From: Pseudomonas indica NBRC 103045
GTDB taxonomy: Bacteria; Pseudomonadota; Gammaproteobacteria; Pseudomonadales; Pseudomonadaceae
NCBI RefSeq assembly: GCF_002091635.1
Contig: NZ_BDAC01000010.1
Coordinates: 62,001-126,000, forward strand
DNA length: 64,000 nucleotides
Direction: 5' to 3'
A model generated the notes under the pieces. The model did not search any database and had not been told where the DNA came from. It saw only the letters and a program-made list of their open reading frames with translations. Each line of letters starts with the position of its first letter. The first letter of the stretch is position 1. The position numbers were made by a program, and so were the translations under genes. Below are positions 18,173 to 28,093 of the stretch, in pieces.

Positions 18173-19534
18173 TTAGCGCCCCGCCGCGCCCGGGTTGAAG
18201 ATCGCCGCCAACTGGCTGGCGCTCTGCGGCAGGCTTTCGCTTTCGCGCAGCCCCTGGCGAAGGAACTGGACCATCTGCGGCTGGCGGGCGATGGCCAGGT
18301 CGGTTTCCGGATCGCCGCCCGGCACGTAGGCGCCGACGCTGATCAGGTCGCGGCTCTGCTGGTAGCGCGACCAGAGCTGCTTGAAGCGCTGGGCCTCGCG
18401 CAGGTGCTCGGGGCTGACCACCTGGGGCATGACCCGGCTGATGGACGCCTCGATGTCGATGGCCGGGTAGTGCCCCTCCTCCGCCAGCCGGCGCGACAGC
18501 ACGAAGTGGCCATCGAGCACACCGCGCGCGGAGTCGGCGATCGGGTCCTGCTGGTCGTCGCCTTCGGAGAGCACGGTGTAGAACGCGGTGATGGAGCCGC
18601 CGCCCTCTTCCGCGTTGCCGGCCCGCTCCACCAGTTTCGGCAGCTTGGCGAACACCGACGGCGGGTAGCCCTTGGTCGCCGGCGGCTCGCCGATGGCCAG
18701 GGCGATCTCGCGCTGGGCCTGGGCGAAACGGGTGAGGGAATCCATCAGCAGCAGGACGTTCTTACCCTTGTCGCGGAAATATTCGGCGATGCGCGTGCAG
18801 TACATGGCCGCGCGCAGGCGCATCAGCGGCGCATCGTCGGCCGGCGAAGCCACCACCACCGAGCGCTTGAGCCCTTCCTCGCCGAGGATGTCTTCAATGA
18901 ACTCCTTCACCTCGCGACCACGCTCGCCGATCAGGCCGACCACGATGATGTCCGCCTCGGTGAAGCGGGTCATCATGCCCAGCAGCACGCTCTTGCCCAC
19001 GCCGGTACCGGCGAACAGGCCGAGACGCTGGCCGCGCCCCACGGTGAGCAGGCCGTTGATGCAGCGGATGCCGACATCCAGCGGCTCGCTGATGGGATGG
19101 CGCTTGAGCGGGTTGATCGTCGGGCCGTCCATCGGCACCCAGTCTTCCGCCTTCATCCCACCCTTGCCGTCCAGGGCCCGGCCGGCGCCGTCCAGCACCC
19201 GGCCGAGCATACTCATGCCCATCGGCAGGCGACCGGTGTCCGGCAACGGAACCACCCGCGCACCGGGGGCGATACCGGCCAGACTGCCAACCGGCATCAG
19301 GTAAATCTTGCCGCTGGAAAAGCCCATCACCTCGGCCTCGACCTGCACCGGGTGATAGTTGCCGTCGTTGATCACCAGGCAGCGGCTGCCGATGCTGGCG
19401 CGCAGGCCTTCCGCTTCCAGGGTCAGGCCGACCATGCGCAGCAGGCGGCCTTCGACCACCGGCTGGCTAGGGAGCTGGATGGCGTCGCTGTAGCTCGCCA
19501 GGCGCCTGGCGAAGCTGATGCGATCAAGGCGCAT
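18173..19534 (-). CDS. fliI: Flagellum-specific ATPase FliI
   Basis: 453 residues, an F1-beta-like ATPase. Walker A is [13 protein letters not shown], Walker B is [12 protein letters not shown], and the family signature [19 protein letters not shown] is present. FliI hexamers energise delivery of export substrates to the FlhA/FlhB gate. It overlaps the 3' end of fliH by 11 bases, so translation of the two is likely coupled. Confidence 0.98.
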   Translation of the reverse strand: MRLDRISFARRLASYSDAIQLPSQPVVEGRLLRMVGLTLEAEGLRASIGSRCLVINDGNYHPVQVEAEVMGFSSGKIYLMPVGSLAGIAPGARVVPLPDTGRLPMGMSMLGRVLDGAGRALDGKGGMKAEDWVPMDGPTINPLKRHPISEPLDVGIRCINGLLTVGRGQRLGLFAGTGVGKSVLLGMMTRFTEADIIVVGLIGERGREVKEFIEDILGEEGLKRSVVVASPADDAPLMRLRAAMYCTRIAEYFRDKGKNVLLLMDSLTRFAQAQREIALAIGEPPATKGYPPSVFAKLPKLVERAGNAEEGGGSITAFYTVLSEGDDQQDPIADSARGVLDGHFVLSRRLAEEGHYPAIDIEASISRVMPQVVSPEHLREAQRFKQLWSRYQQSRDLISVGAYVPGGDPETDLAIARQPQMVQFLRQGLRESESLPQSASQLAAIFNPGAAGR

Positions 19535-20306
19535 GGGGCAGGTCCAGGTGCAGATCGGCTTCCGGTGGATTGGTGGCGTTTTCCCGCTGCTGCTCGAAGA
19601 GCTGCTTGAGCGCCTGGGCCATGCGGGTCTCGACGCTGGCGTCGATCAGGCTGTGCTCGCTCTCGACCCGGCAGCCGCCCGGCAGCAGCGAGTCGTCCTC
19701 GAGGATGCGCCAGGTCTCTTCGTGGCGCTCGCGCAACGCCTTGACCATCTCGAAGTCCTGCGGGTTGATGTGGATGCGCACGTTGCTGGCGCCCATCGGC
19801 AGCAGCTTGAGCGCTTCGCGCAGGACCTGGCGGATCTGGCTCGAATCGGTGGCCAATTCACGCTGGATGACTTGGCGGGTGATGTGATTGACCAGGGTGA
19901 CCAGTGCCTTTTCCACCTGCGTGTCCTGGTCGGCGATGGGCTCGAACAACTGCTCCATCAGTTTTTCCAGGGCAGCCAGCCGCGTCGCCAACGCCGCGTC
20001 GCTTTCCTGCTTGGCCTTCAACTGGCCCGAGCGGAAACCGTCCTTCTCGCCGGTGGCGAAGCCTTCGTTGTAGGCGTCCTGGCGAATCGCTTCCAGCTCG
20101 TCCAGCGTCAGCGGTTTGACGGCCTCCAGCGGCACGTCTTCCGCCGCCCGCTCTTCCGCTGCTTCTTCGATGGGCGATTCCAGCAGGGCGGCGGGTTCCT
20201 CTTCGACCACCGTCTCGCCCTGCGGATCGAAGCTCGGCAACGACCAGCGGTCGAAAGCGTTGACGTCCTTGGCGCGGATCAGTTCGCTGGGGGCTTCTTT
20301 CGCCAT
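19524..20306 (-). CDS. fliH: Flagellar export regulator FliH
   Basis: 260 residues with an acidic N-terminus, a glycine-spaced helical segment ([21 protein letters not shown], a GxxxG-like pattern typical of FliH) and a C-terminal V-ATPase E-subunit-like domain. FliH dimers bind FliI and tether it to FliN. The stop is followed directly by fliI (11-base overlap), and the start abuts the fliG stop. Confidence 0.95.
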   Translation of the reverse strand: MAKEAPSELIRAKDVNAFDRWSLPSFDPQGETVVEEEPAALLESPIEEAAEERAAEDVPLEAVKPLTLDELEAIRQDAYNEGFATGEKDGFRSGQLKAKQESDAALATRLAALEKLMEQLFEPIADQDTQVEKALVTLVNHITRQVIQRELATDSSQIRQVLREALKLLPMGASNVRIHINPQDFEMVKALRERHEETWRILEDDSLLPGGCRVESEHSLIDASVETRMAQALKQLFEQQRENATNPPEADLHLDLPHAP

Positions 20307-21323
20307 TTAGATCATCTCTTCGCCGCCCTTGCCGCCGAGCACGATTTCCCCGGCTTCGGCCATGCGGCGGGCGATGGTGAGAATTTCCTTCTGCGCCGTT
20401 TCCACGTCGCTGACACGGACCGGCCCCTTGGCTTCGAGGTCGTCGCGCAGCAGCTCGGCGGCACGCTTGGACATGTTCTTGAACACCTTCTCCTTGATCG
20501 CCTCGTCGGCGCCTTTCAGGGCCAGCACCAGCACGTCCGAGGACACTTCGCGCAGCAGCGCCTGGATGCCGCGGTCGTCGACGTCCGCCAGGTTGTCGAA
20601 GACGAACATCAGGTCTTCGATCCGGCTCGACAGGTCTTCGTCCACCTCGCGGATCGAATCCATGAGCTGACCTTCGACGGAACTGTCGAGGAAGTTCATG
20701 ATGTCTGCCGCGCGCTTCACGCCGCCCAGGTTGGCGCGGGTGGTGTTGGCACTGCCGGAGAATTGCTTCTCGAGAATCTGGTTGAGTTCCTTCAGCGCGG
20801 CCGGCTGAACGGTGTTCAGCGAAGACACGCGCAGGATGATGTCCAGGCGCACCTTGTGGTCGAAGTGGCTGAGCACTTCGCCGGCCTGGTCCGGGTCCAA
20901 ATAGGCGACCACGATGGCCTGGATTTGCGGGTGCTCGTAGCGGATCACGTCGGCCACGGCGCGCGGCTCCATCCATTTCAGGCTGTCCAGGCCGCTGGTG
21001 CTACCACCGAGCAGGATGCGGTCGATCAGGTTGCCGGCTTTGTCTTCGCCGAGCGCCTGGGTCAGCATCTTGCGGATGTAGCTGTCGGAACCCATGCCCA
21101 GGCTGGTCTGGTCGCCGACGATCTCGACGAACTCGCCCATCACCTGTTCGATCTGCGCACGCTGGATGTTGCGCATCTGCGCCATGGCCACACCGACCTT
21201 CTGCACCTCCTTCGGGCCGAGGTGACGCAGCACTTGCGCGGCGTCGGTCTCACCGAGGGACAGCAGGAGGATGGCGGCCTTGTCGACTTTGGTCAGCTTG
21301 GCGGGGAGGCGATTCTCACTCAT
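20307..21323 (-). CDS. fliG: Flagellar motor switch protein FliG
   Basis: 338 residues from MSENRLPAKLTK, the family N-terminus; a Met two codons earlier also exists. It contains the EHPQ motif (RYEHPQIQAIVVAYLD) and a C-terminal torque domain with charged residues (LRDDLEAKGPVRVSD). FliG sits on the MS-ring and transmits torque from the stators. Its start overlaps the fliF stop by 8 bases, and its stop adjoins fliH. Confidence 0.98.
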   Translation of the reverse strand: MSENRLPAKLTKVDKAAILLLSLGETDAAQVLRHLGPKEVQKVGVAMAQMRNIQRAQIEQVMGEFVEIVGDQTSLGMGSDSYIRKMLTQALGEDKAGNLIDRILLGGSTSGLDSLKWMEPRAVADVIRYEHPQIQAIVVAYLDPDQAGEVLSHFDHKVRLDIILRVSSLNTVQPAALKELNQILEKQFSGSANTTRANLGGVKRAADIMNFLDSSVEGQLMDSIREVDEDLSSRIEDLMFVFDNLADVDDRGIQALLREVSSDVLVLALKGADEAIKEKVFKNMSKRAAELLRDDLEAKGPVRVSDVETAQKEILTIARRMAEAGEIVLGGKGGEEMI

Positions 21324-23103
21324 CGGCATTGATCCACTCTTTCACGACCTGGGCCACGCGACCCGGGTCTTCGGCCACCAGACTCTTGATGGCGTTCAGT
21401 TGAGCATCATACCCCTCCGTGGGACTGGGCAGCAGGATGCTCTGCGGCCCACCCAGGCTGACCCGGTCTTCCGACAACTCGCCTTCCAGGCCACCCATCT
21501 CGCCCAGTTCGACGTCGCCGTCGCGGGTGGCGAGGTCCTTGCCCTTGCCGCCGCCGGTGATGTTGTTCAGCACCGGGCGCAGCACGCCGAAGACCAGCAC
21601 CAGGATGAACAGGACTCCGAGCACCTGTTTGACGATATCCCAGAACCAGGGCTGCGAGTAGAACGGGACTTCGATGATCTCCTCGCCGCTTTCCGCCGCG
21701 AACGGTGCGTTGATCACGCTGACGCTGTCGCCACGGGTGGCGTCGTAGCCCACCGCGTCCTGTACCAGGCGGGTGAAGCGTGCCAGGTCATCGGCGGACC
21801 ATGGCGCACGGGTCACTTCGCCGCTGGCCGGGTCGATCTTCACCTGGTCGTCCACCACCACGGCCACCGACAGACGGCGCAGGCGGCCCTGCTGCTGCTT
21901 GGTGTAGCTGATGGAGCGATCCAGCTCGTAGTTACGGGTGGCCTGCTCGCGCTTGTCTGCCGGATAGGGCGCCAACATCGGCTGGCCGGTGGCCGGGTCC
22001 ATGACCTGTTGACCATTGGCGTCCAGCAGCGGCTGGCCGGCTGCCACCGGACCGGCCGGGGCCGCTGCCTGGGTGGCCTGCTCCGGCGCGCTGGCCGGGC
22101 CCGGCGGCTGGTTGCTCAGCGCACCCGGCACGCCCTGCGGCGGCAGGCTGCTCTGGCGCTGTTCGTTGACCGACTGCTCGCTGCGCAGTGCCGGCTGGTC
22201 CGGGTTGAACATCTCCGAGGTGGATTCCACCGCGCTGAAATCGACGTCGGCGGACACCTCGGCCTTGTAGCGGCCCATGCCCAGCACCGGTTGCAGGATG
22301 TTGTGCACGCGCTGGGTGAACAGGCCTTCCATGCGGCGGCTGTAGTCGAACTGCTTGCCGGCCACGGTCAGCTCGGACATTTCCTGCTGGTCGGACAGCA
22401 GGTTGCCTTTCTGGTCGACCACAGTGATCTGCGATTTATCCAATTCCGGCACGCTGGTGGCGACCAGGTTGATGATTGCCATCACCTGGCTCGGCTCCAG
22501 AGTACGCCCCGGATACAGCTCGACCAGTACCGATGCGCTGGGCTTGCGCTCGTCGCGAACGAACACCGAGCTTTTCGGAATGGCCAGGTGCACGCGGGCC
22601 GCCTTGACATTGTTCAGGCTGGAAACGGTGCGTGCCAGTTCGCCTTCCAGGCCGCGACGGTAGCGGGTGGCTTCCATGAACTGGCTGGTGCCGAGGCCCT
22701 GCTCCTTGTCGAGGATCTCGAAGCCGACGGTGTTGTCGCTGGGCGCCACACCGGCACCGGCCAGCTTCAGGCGGGCACGGGCGAGGTCGTCGGACTTGAC
22801 CAGCAGGGCGCCAGAGTTGGGTTCGATCTTGTAGGGGATGTCGGACGCGGTGAGGATTTCCACCACCTGGTTGGCGTCCATCCCGTTCAGGCTGCCGTAC
22901 AGCGGACGGTAATCCGGTTGCTGCGACCAGAGCACCACGGCGAAACCGATCGCCACGCTGGCGGCCAGGCCAACCAGCAGGCCGATCTGCCGCAGCATCG
23001 ACATGTCGGACAGATTCTCCAGAAAAGCCAGGCCGAACAACGGCTTCTTCGGCTCTTCGGCTCCGCCCTTGACGATCACGTTATTCGCGACTGCTTCAGC
23101 CAT
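21316..23103 (-). CDS. fliF: Flagellar MS-ring protein FliF
   Basis: 595 residues. Two membrane helices (IGLLVGLAASVAIGFAVVLW near residue 40, and LGVLFILVLVFGVLRPVL near 450-470) bracket the periplasmic ring-building domains, which include a long low-complexity Pro/Gln/Ala insertion around residue 320-370. The C-terminal cytoplasmic tail (EDPGRVAQVVKEWINADE) is the FliG-binding helix. FliF builds the first structure of the basal body. It lies 14 bases after fliE. Confidence 0.98.
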   Translation of the reverse strand: MAEAVANNVIVKGGAEEPKKPLFGLAFLENLSDMSMLRQIGLLVGLAASVAIGFAVVLWSQQPDYRPLYGSLNGMDANQVVEILTASDIPYKIEPNSGALLVKSDDLARARLKLAGAGVAPSDNTVGFEILDKEQGLGTSQFMEATRYRRGLEGELARTVSSLNNVKAARVHLAIPKSSVFVRDERKPSASVLVELYPGRTLEPSQVMAIINLVATSVPELDKSQITVVDQKGNLLSDQQEMSELTVAGKQFDYSRRMEGLFTQRVHNILQPVLGMGRYKAEVSADVDFSAVESTSEMFNPDQPALRSEQSVNEQRQSSLPPQGVPGALSNQPPGPASAPEQATQAAAPAGPVAAGQPLLDANGQQVMDPATGQPMLAPYPADKREQATRNYELDRSISYTKQQQGRLRRLSVAVVVDDQVKIDPASGEVTRAPWSADDLARFTRLVQDAVGYDATRGDSVSVINAPFAAESGEEIIEVPFYSQPWFWDIVKQVLGVLFILVLVFGVLRPVLNNITGGGKGKDLATRDGDVELGEMGGLEGELSEDRVSLGGPQSILLPSPTEGYDAQLNAIKSLVAEDPGRVAQVVKEWINADE

Positions 23104-23117
23104 TGCTCAACCTCGCC

Positions 23118-23447
23118 TTAAACCGGCATCTGCATGATGTCTTGATACGCCTGAACCAGCTTGTTACGCACCTGGGTCATGGCCTGGAAGGAAACGCTGG
23201 CCTTCTGCGAGGCGATCATCACATCGGCGAGATCGACCCCGCTCTGCCCCATCTCGAAGGCGGTCGCCATCTGGTTGGCGACCTGCTGGGTGTCGTTCAC
23301 CTTGTTCACCGCCTGACCGAGCATGTCCGAAAAGCTCGGCGCACCCGGCTCCGGCGTTGCCGTCACCGGTTTCGCACGGGCCATGGCCTCCATTTGCATG
23401 GAGCGCATTTCCAACATCAGGCGATTGAATTCGACACCCTGGCTCAT
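23118..23447 (-). CDS. fliE: Flagellar hook-basal body complex protein FliE
   Basis: 109 residues, the P. aeruginosa length. It has the FliE pattern [27 protein letters not shown] and [31 protein letters not shown](D)IM. FliE joins the MS ring to the rod. It is the first gene of fliEFGHIJ and has a strong sigma54 promoter about 59 bases upstream. A GAGGGTA Shine-Dalgarno precedes the ATG. Confidence 0.97.
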   Translation of the reverse strand: MSQGVEFNRLMLEMRSMQMEAMARAKPVTATPEPGAPSFSDMLGQAVNKVNDTQQVANQMATAFEMGQSGVDLADVMIASQKASVSFQAMTQVRNKLVQAYQDIMQMPV

Positions 23448-23505
23448 TTCGTACCCTCCGTCGGCTGCGGTTTTTTGACGCTACGCAGCCTTTGCACAGG
23501 GTGAT

Positions 23506-23521
23506 TGCAACTAGGGTGCCA
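23506..23521 (-). promoter_or_regulatory. Sigma54 promoter of fliE operon
   Basis: The minus strand reads TGGCACCCTAGTTGCA, an essentially consensus -24/-12 element with 10 bases between GG and GC. It lies about 60 bases before fliE. fliEFGHIJ is FleQ/FleR- and RpoN-dependent in Pseudomonas. Confidence 0.88.
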
Positions 23522-23528
23522 ACGTTGG

Positions 23529-23623
23529 AGCGGCAAGCTGCAAGCGGTCAGCTACAAGCAAGAGCCCGCCCGGGAAATCCGGTGGGCTCTTCGCTTTTTC
23601 TTGTGGCTTGCAGCTTGCCGCTG
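23529..23623. repeat. Large inverted repeat with nested terminator-like hairpin
   Basis: The outer arms AGCGGCAAGCTGCAAGC and GCTTGCAGCTTGCCGCT pair perfectly over 17 bases. Nested inside is AAGAGCCCGCC with GGTGGGCTCTT, an imperfect GC stem followed on the plus strand by CGCTTTTTC. It fills the gap between the fleR stop and the fliE promoter. It probably ends fleSR transcription and belongs to the same GCTGCAA repeat family as 7811-7845. Confidence 0.75.
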
Positions 23624-23636
23624 AGAGCTGCCAGCT

Positions 23637-25055
23637 TTAGCTGGCGAAGAGATAGGCTTCGACGTCCATGCCGGCATCGCGCATCTGGGCGAGCTTGTAA
23701 CGCAGGGTGCGCGGGCTGATGCCGAGGCGTTCGGCGGCTTCCTTACGGCGGCCGCGCTCGGAGCGCAGGGTGTCGATGATCATCTGGAACTCGCGGCGGC
23801 GCAGGTCCTCACCGAGCGGGCCGGCTGCTTCGGCGAGCGGTGTCTCCATCAGCGGCGGCATCGCCACGGCGGCGATCGGCATTGCTACTGGCGCCACCGG
23901 TACAGAGGGCAGCGGAGCCAGACCGATCGGGGCGGTCAGGCACAGGTCCTCGGGTTGGATCACCCCGCCCTGCTGGAGGATCAGGGCGCGCTGGATGGCG
24001 TTGTCCAGTTCGCGCACGTTACCCGGCCAGGCATGGCTGACCAGGCAGGCTCGCGCGTCGGCGGACAGGCTCACCGGGCCCTGATTCATTTTTTTGACGT
24101 GCTTGGCCAGCAGACGCTCGGCCAGCGGCAGAATGTCGGCGGGCCGCTCGCGCAAGGCACGCCAGGCCAGCGGAAATACCGACAGGCGATAGTAAAGGTC
24201 TTCGCGGAAACGCCCAGCCGCCACTTCGCCGGCCAAGTCGCGGTTGGTGGTGGCCAGCACCCGGATGTCCAGGGTGATCGGCCTGCGCGCGCCGACCCGC
24301 TCCACTTCGCGTTCCTGCAATACCCGCAGCAGCTTGGCTTGCAGTCCCAGGGGCATTTCGGAGATTTCGTCGAGCAGGATGGTCCCACCGTCGGCCAGCT
24401 CGAACTTGCCCGGCTGAGCGGCGATGGCACCGGTGAAGGCACCCTTTTCGTGACCGAACAGCGTGGCCTCCAGCATGTTGTCCGGGATCGCCGCGCAGTT
24501 GATCGCGATGAACGGTTTGTCGGCACGCGGCGACTGCTGATGGATGTAGCGCGCCAGCACTTCCTTACCGGTGCCGGACTCGCCCGAGATCAGCACGGTG
24601 GAGTCGCTGCGGGCCACCCGCGCGGCCAGTTGCAGCAGGTGCTGGCTGGCCGGTTCGACAGCCACCGGCCCTTCGCTCTCGGACGCACCGAGGCGCCCCA
24701 GGGCATGACGGGCGACCAGCTCGAGCAGGGTCTTCGGCTCGAACGGCTTGACCAAGTAATCCGCCGCGCCCTGGCGCATCGCTTCCACCGCGCGTTCGAC
24801 GGCGCCGAAGGCGGTCATCAGCAGCACCGGCAACTGAGGGTAGCGGGCACGGATCAGCGCCAGCAACTGATGGCCATCCATGCCCGGCATGTTCACGTCG
24901 CTGACCACCAGGCCGAACGGCTCCTGGGCCAACACCACCAAGGCCTCTTCGGCGCTTTCGACGGCGCGGAACGCATGTCCGCCGAGCGACAGGGTATCGC
25001 CCAGCGCTTCGCGCAGGGCACGGTCGTCTTCGACTAGCAGGACTTTGGCTGTCAT
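23637..25055 (-). CDS. fleR: Two-component response regulator FleR (sigma54 activator)
   Basis: 472 residues: a receiver domain with phosphoacceptor Asp53 (VVSDVNMPGMDG), an AAA+ domain with Walker A GESGTGKE and the sigma54-contacting GAFTGA loop, and a Fis-type HTH at the C-terminus (RKEAAERLGISPRTLRYKLAQM). It activates basal-body and hook genes after phosphorylation by FleS. The start MTAKVLLVEDD lies 8 bases after the fleS stop. A much longer in-frame reading into fleS is spurious. Confidence 0.97.
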   Translation of the reverse strand: MTAKVLLVEDDRALREALGDTLSLGGHAFRAVESAEEALVVLAQEPFGLVVSDVNMPGMDGHQLLALIRARYPQLPVLLMTAFGAVERAVEAMRQGAADYLVKPFEPKTLLELVARHALGRLGASESEGPVAVEPASQHLLQLAARVARSDSTVLISGESGTGKEVLARYIHQQSPRADKPFIAINCAAIPDNMLEATLFGHEKGAFTGAIAAQPGKFELADGGTILLDEISEMPLGLQAKLLRVLQEREVERVGARRPITLDIRVLATTNRDLAGEVAAGRFREDLYYRLSVFPLAWRALRERPADILPLAERLLAKHVKKMNQGPVSLSADARACLVSHAWPGNVRELDNAIQRALILQQGGVIQPEDLCLTAPIGLAPLPSVPVAPVAMPIAAVAMPPLMETPLAEAAGPLGEDLRRREFQMIIDTLRSERGRRKEAAERLGISPRTLRYKLAQMRDAGMDVEAYLFAS

Positions 25056-25063
25056 GGGCAAGA

Positions 25064-26278
25064 TCACTCCCGATTGACCGGTTGGGCCGCCGGAATCAGC
25101 GGCAACTGAAGAATGGCGCAGGTCCCGCGACCGACACGCGAAAGCAGGCGCAGCTCGCCCTGGTGGGCACGGGCCACGGCCTTGACCACCGCCAGGCCGA
25201 GGCCGGTGCCGGTGGTCTTGGTGGTGAAGAAGGGTTCGCCCAGGCGCGCCAGGGTGGCGGCGTCGATGCCGGGGCCGTTGTCGCTGACGCACAGGCGCAG
25301 GGCGTCGCCCCGGGCATAGAGGTGGATCTTCAAACCGGTGTCGCTGCCACCGGCCTGGATGGCGTTTTCGATCAGGTTGACCACGGTGCCGACCAGGGTG
25401 TCGCGGTTGCACAGCAGCTCGCCGTCGCGAGCGTCGCATTGCCAGCGAACCTGCATGCCCTGCACGTGGGACTCCGCGGCGGAACGCAGCGCCGCGAACA
25501 GCTCGGCAGGCGCCAGGCGATCCGGCAGCGGCAGGTCACCACGGGCGAAGATCAGCATGTCGCGCACCTGGTGCTCCAGCTCGTGCAGACGCTCCTTCAG
25601 GCGCCCGGCGAAACGCTGCTGCTGCTCGGTCGGCAACACCTGTTCGGCGAGATGGCTGGCATACAACAGGGCGGCAGTCAGCGGGGTGCGAATCTGGTGA
25701 GCCAGGGATGCCACCATGCGTCCCAGGGAGGACAGGCGCTCGTGGCGGGCCAGTTGGTCCTGCAGGCGACGGGTTTCCGTCAGGTCGGTGAGCAGCACCA
25801 GTTGCCCCGGCTCGCCCTGCAGCGAACGGGTGGCGATGGACAGGCGGCGCCCGTCCTTCAGGGAAATCTCATGGCCATCGTCCTTGCGCGGCGCGAAACA
25901 GCGGGCGATCACGTGGCGCCAGAGCAGGCCCACCAAGGGTTGACCGAGCAGGTTGCGCGCCACCGGGTTGGCCTCACGGACCACGCCCTGGCCGTCGATC
26001 ACGATGACACCGCCGGGCAGCAGATCGAGCAGGCTTTGCAGACGCATGGCCAGGCGTTCTTTTTCGGCCAGCTCCTGCATGCGCTGGGCACTGACCAATG
26101 CCAGTTGCCCTTTCAATTCATTGACGCGCGCCTCCAGCAAGCCGTAGGACTCGTTGAGCTGGGAGGACATCTGATTGAACAGCGCCAGGGTCTGTTCCAG
26201 ACCGGCACGGCCAGCATCCTCGAGGGCGATGGCCTGTTCCGTTTCGGCAGGGTTTAGCGGGCGGGCGGCTGGGTTCAT
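25064..26278 (-). CDS. fleS: Sensor histidine kinase FleS
   Basis: 404 residues, cytosolic (no membrane helix seen). A helical N-terminus is followed by a PAS domain (LLDLLPGGVIVIDGQGVVREANPVA), HisKA with the phosphorylated His in SLAHQIRTPL, and HATPase_c (NLIENAI, DNGPGI, GTGLGL). It phosphorylates FleR. The start MNPAARPL was chosen over a Met five codons upstream because of family length. Its mRNA leader contains a perfect hairpin ending next to the start codon (26280-26330). Confidence 0.95.
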   Translation of the reverse strand: MNPAARPLNPAETEQAIALEDAGRAGLEQTLALFNQMSSQLNESYGLLEARVNELKGQLALVSAQRMQELAEKERLAMRLQSLLDLLPGGVIVIDGQGVVREANPVARNLLGQPLVGLLWRHVIARCFAPRKDDGHEISLKDGRRLSIATRSLQGEPGQLVLLTDLTETRRLQDQLARHERLSSLGRMVASLAHQIRTPLTAALLYASHLAEQVLPTEQQQRFAGRLKERLHELEHQVRDMLIFARGDLPLPDRLAPAELFAALRSAAESHVQGMQVRWQCDARDGELLCNRDTLVGTVVNLIENAIQAGGSDTGLKIHLYARGDALRLCVSDNGPGIDAATLARLGEPFFTTKTTGTGLGLAVVKAVARAHQGELRLLSRVGRGTCAILQLPLIPAAQPVNRE

Positions 26279-26279
26279 T

Positions 26280-26330
26280 AGTCTCTCTCGCACGTCGGAC
26301 CGTCAGTGGACGGTCAGGTCGAGAGAGACT
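26280..26330 (-). promoter_or_regulatory. Leader hairpin overlapping the fleS ribosome binding site
   Basis: The fleS mRNA leader has outer arms AGTCTCTCTCG and CGAGAGAGACT (11 perfect pairs) and an inner stem GACCGTC/GACGGTC with loop CACT. The 3' arm contains the only purine-rich Shine-Dalgarno candidate (GAGAGAG) and ends one base before AATG of fleS. The fold would hide the ribosome site. It lies directly downstream of the sigma54 promoter, so it should be within the transcript's first 60 bases. Confidence 0.7.
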
Positions 26331-26331
26331 T

Positions 26332-26347
26332 AGCAATACCCGTGCCT
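26332..26347 (-). promoter_or_regulatory. Sigma54 promoter of fleSR
   Basis: The minus strand reads AGGCACGGGTATTGCT: GGCACG at -24 and TTGCT at -12 with correct spacing; only the first T of TGG is replaced by A. It lies about 55 bases before fleS. fleSR is a FleQ/RpoN target in P. aeruginosa. Confidence 0.82.
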
Positions 26348-26400
26348 AAAAATTATCGCTTTATTTTCAAATACTTACGCATACGCGTCGGAAGTACGCG

Positions 26401-27876
26401 TCAATCCTCCGGCTGATCCTCGTCGTCGCGACGGCTCATGCCGTACTTGCGCATCTTCTCCACCAGGGTGGTGCGGCGGATACGCAGACGCTCGGCGGCA
26501 CGGGCGACGATGCCGCCGGCATCGTCCAGGGCCTGCTGGATCAGTCCCTGCTCCAAGTTGCCGAGGTAGTCCTTGAGGTCCAGCCCCTCGGGCGGCAGCA
26601 TCGCCGGCGACGTCATGCCCGGCAGGCCGGCGTTGATCGCCGCGCGCTCTTCCAGTTCCTCGCGCAGGCTGGCCGCCAATTGTTCGTCCTCGTCATCCAC
26701 GTGACGGAATTTCTTCGGCAGCTCGGACACGCCGATCACCCCGTAGGGATGCATGATCGCCATGCGCTCCACCAGGTTCGCCAGCTCGCGCACGTTGCCC
26801 GGCCAGTCGTGGCGGCAGAGCGACATGATGGCCGCCGAGTTGAAGCGGATGGAGCCACGCTTCTCGTGCTCCATGCGCGAGATCAGCTCGTTCATCAGCA
26901 GGGGGATATCCTCCACCCGCTCGCGCAACGGCGCCATCTCGATGGGGAAGACATTGAGTCGGTAGTAGAGGTCTTCGCGGAAAGTCCCCTGCTCGATCAT
27001 CTTCTCCAGGTTCTTGTGGGTGGCCGCGATGATGCGCACGTCCACCGTCTGCGTCTTGTTGCTGCCGACCCGCTCGAAGGTCCGCTCCTGCAGCACGCGC
27101 AGCAGCTTCACCTGCATCGGCAACGGCATGTCGCCGATCTCGTCGAGGAACAGCGTACCGCCGTTGGCCAGTTCGAAACGCCCGGCGCGGCTGGTGATGG
27201 CACCGGTGAAGGCGCCCTTCTCGTGGCCGAACAGTTCGCTTTCCAGCAACTCGGCCGGAATCGCACCGCAGTTCACCGGCACGAAGGGCGCCTCGCGGCG
27301 CTTGGAATGGTAATGCAGGTTGCGCGCCACCACTTCCTTGCCGGTCCCGGACTCGCCGAGGATCAGCACGCTGGCCTCGGTATCGGCGACCTGCTGCATC
27401 ATCTGCCGCACGTGCTGGATGGCACGGCTGGTGCCGACCAGGCTGCGGAACAGGTTCGGTTCGCGTTGGCGGCCGCGCTCGCGGGCCTGGTCGTACATCT
27501 CGCGGTAGACCTGGGCACGGTGCAGGGAATCGAGCAACTTGTTGTAGCTGGGCGGCATTTCCAGACTGGCGAGTACACGCCGACGCACGTCTTCCGGCCA
27601 CTCCGGCGGCGCCGATTCGCCGATCAGCACCAGCGGCAGGTATTCGTCCCAGTTGCCCAACTGCTTGATCAGCTCCAGCGCTCCTCCCTTCGACTCGACG
27701 GAACCGAGCAGGACGCTCAGCACGTCGCGGCTGGCATCCAGGGATTCGACAGCGGCCCGCCAGTCGGCGCTGCCGCAGGCCAGATGCTCCTCGCCCAGGA
27801 AGTTCAGGATGACCGCCAGATCGCGGCGGCGCTCGTTGTTATCGTCGACCAGCAGGATTCGGGTTTCACGCCACAT
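26401..27876 (-). CDS. fleQ: Master flagellar activator FleQ
   Basis: 491 residues. The N-terminal FleQ domain is receiver-like but lacks the phosphoacceptor Asp (sequence [12 protein letters not shown] where the Asp would be). The AAA+ domain has Walker A GESGTGKE and GAFTGAI, and the C-terminal Fis HTH is [20 protein letters not shown]. FleQ with RpoN activates class II flagellar genes, is restrained by FleN, and responds to c-di-GMP at its AAA+ domain in Pseudomonas. A TTGACA-17-TTAAAT promoter lies upstream. Confidence 0.98.
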   Translation of the reverse strand: MWRETRILLVDDNNERRRDLAVILNFLGEEHLACGSADWRAAVESLDASRDVLSVLLGSVESKGGALELIKQLGNWDEYLPLVLIGESAPPEWPEDVRRRVLASLEMPPSYNKLLDSLHRAQVYREMYDQARERGRQREPNLFRSLVGTSRAIQHVRQMMQQVADTEASVLILGESGTGKEVVARNLHYHSKRREAPFVPVNCGAIPAELLESELFGHEKGAFTGAITSRAGRFELANGGTLFLDEIGDMPLPMQVKLLRVLQERTFERVGSNKTQTVDVRIIAATHKNLEKMIEQGTFREDLYYRLNVFPIEMAPLRERVEDIPLLMNELISRMEHEKRGSIRFNSAAIMSLCRHDWPGNVRELANLVERMAIMHPYGVIGVSELPKKFRHVDDEDEQLAASLREELEERAAINAGLPGMTSPAMLPPEGLDLKDYLGNLEQGLIQQALDDAGGIVARAAERLRIRRTTLVEKMRKYGMSRRDDEDQPED

Positions 27877-27958
27877 CTGTCAGGTTCTTTTTCCGGAGGA
27901 GGCAGAGGGGTGACTACACTCGCGTCAAAAGCACGAAAGCGCCATCATTTAGCCACTA

Positions 27959-27987
27959 ATTTAAGTCAAAAATTTGAAGCGTGTCAA
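27959..27987 (-). promoter_or_regulatory. Sigma70-type promoter of fleQ
   Basis: On the minus strand a consensus -35 TTGACA is followed after exactly 17 bases by TTAAAT. The surrounding 130 bases are unusually AT-rich for this genome. The start site would fall near 27952, giving a leader of about 75 bases. This agrees with fleQ being the sigma70-driven top of the hierarchy in P. aeruginosa. Confidence 0.75.
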
Positions 27988-28020
27988 TTTTATGGCGTGA
28001 AATTAATGGTTTTTCTGCCG

Positions 28021-28048
28021 AATTGCACCCCCTGACAGGGGTGCAATT
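28021..28048 (-). terminator. Hairpin between fliT-like gene and fleQ
   Basis: A perfect 11-base stem AATTGCACCCC/GGGGTGCAATT with a 6-base loop lies between the end of the fliD-fliS-fliS-fliT operon and the fleQ promoter. There is no U-run directly after it on the minus strand. A second small stem GAGCCC/GGGCTC lies nearby at about 28070. Likely a 3'-end structure separating the two units. Confidence 0.6.
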
Positions 28049-28093
28049 CATGAGAGAGGGCATGGAGGGGAGCCCGGCGGGCTCGGAAGACGA

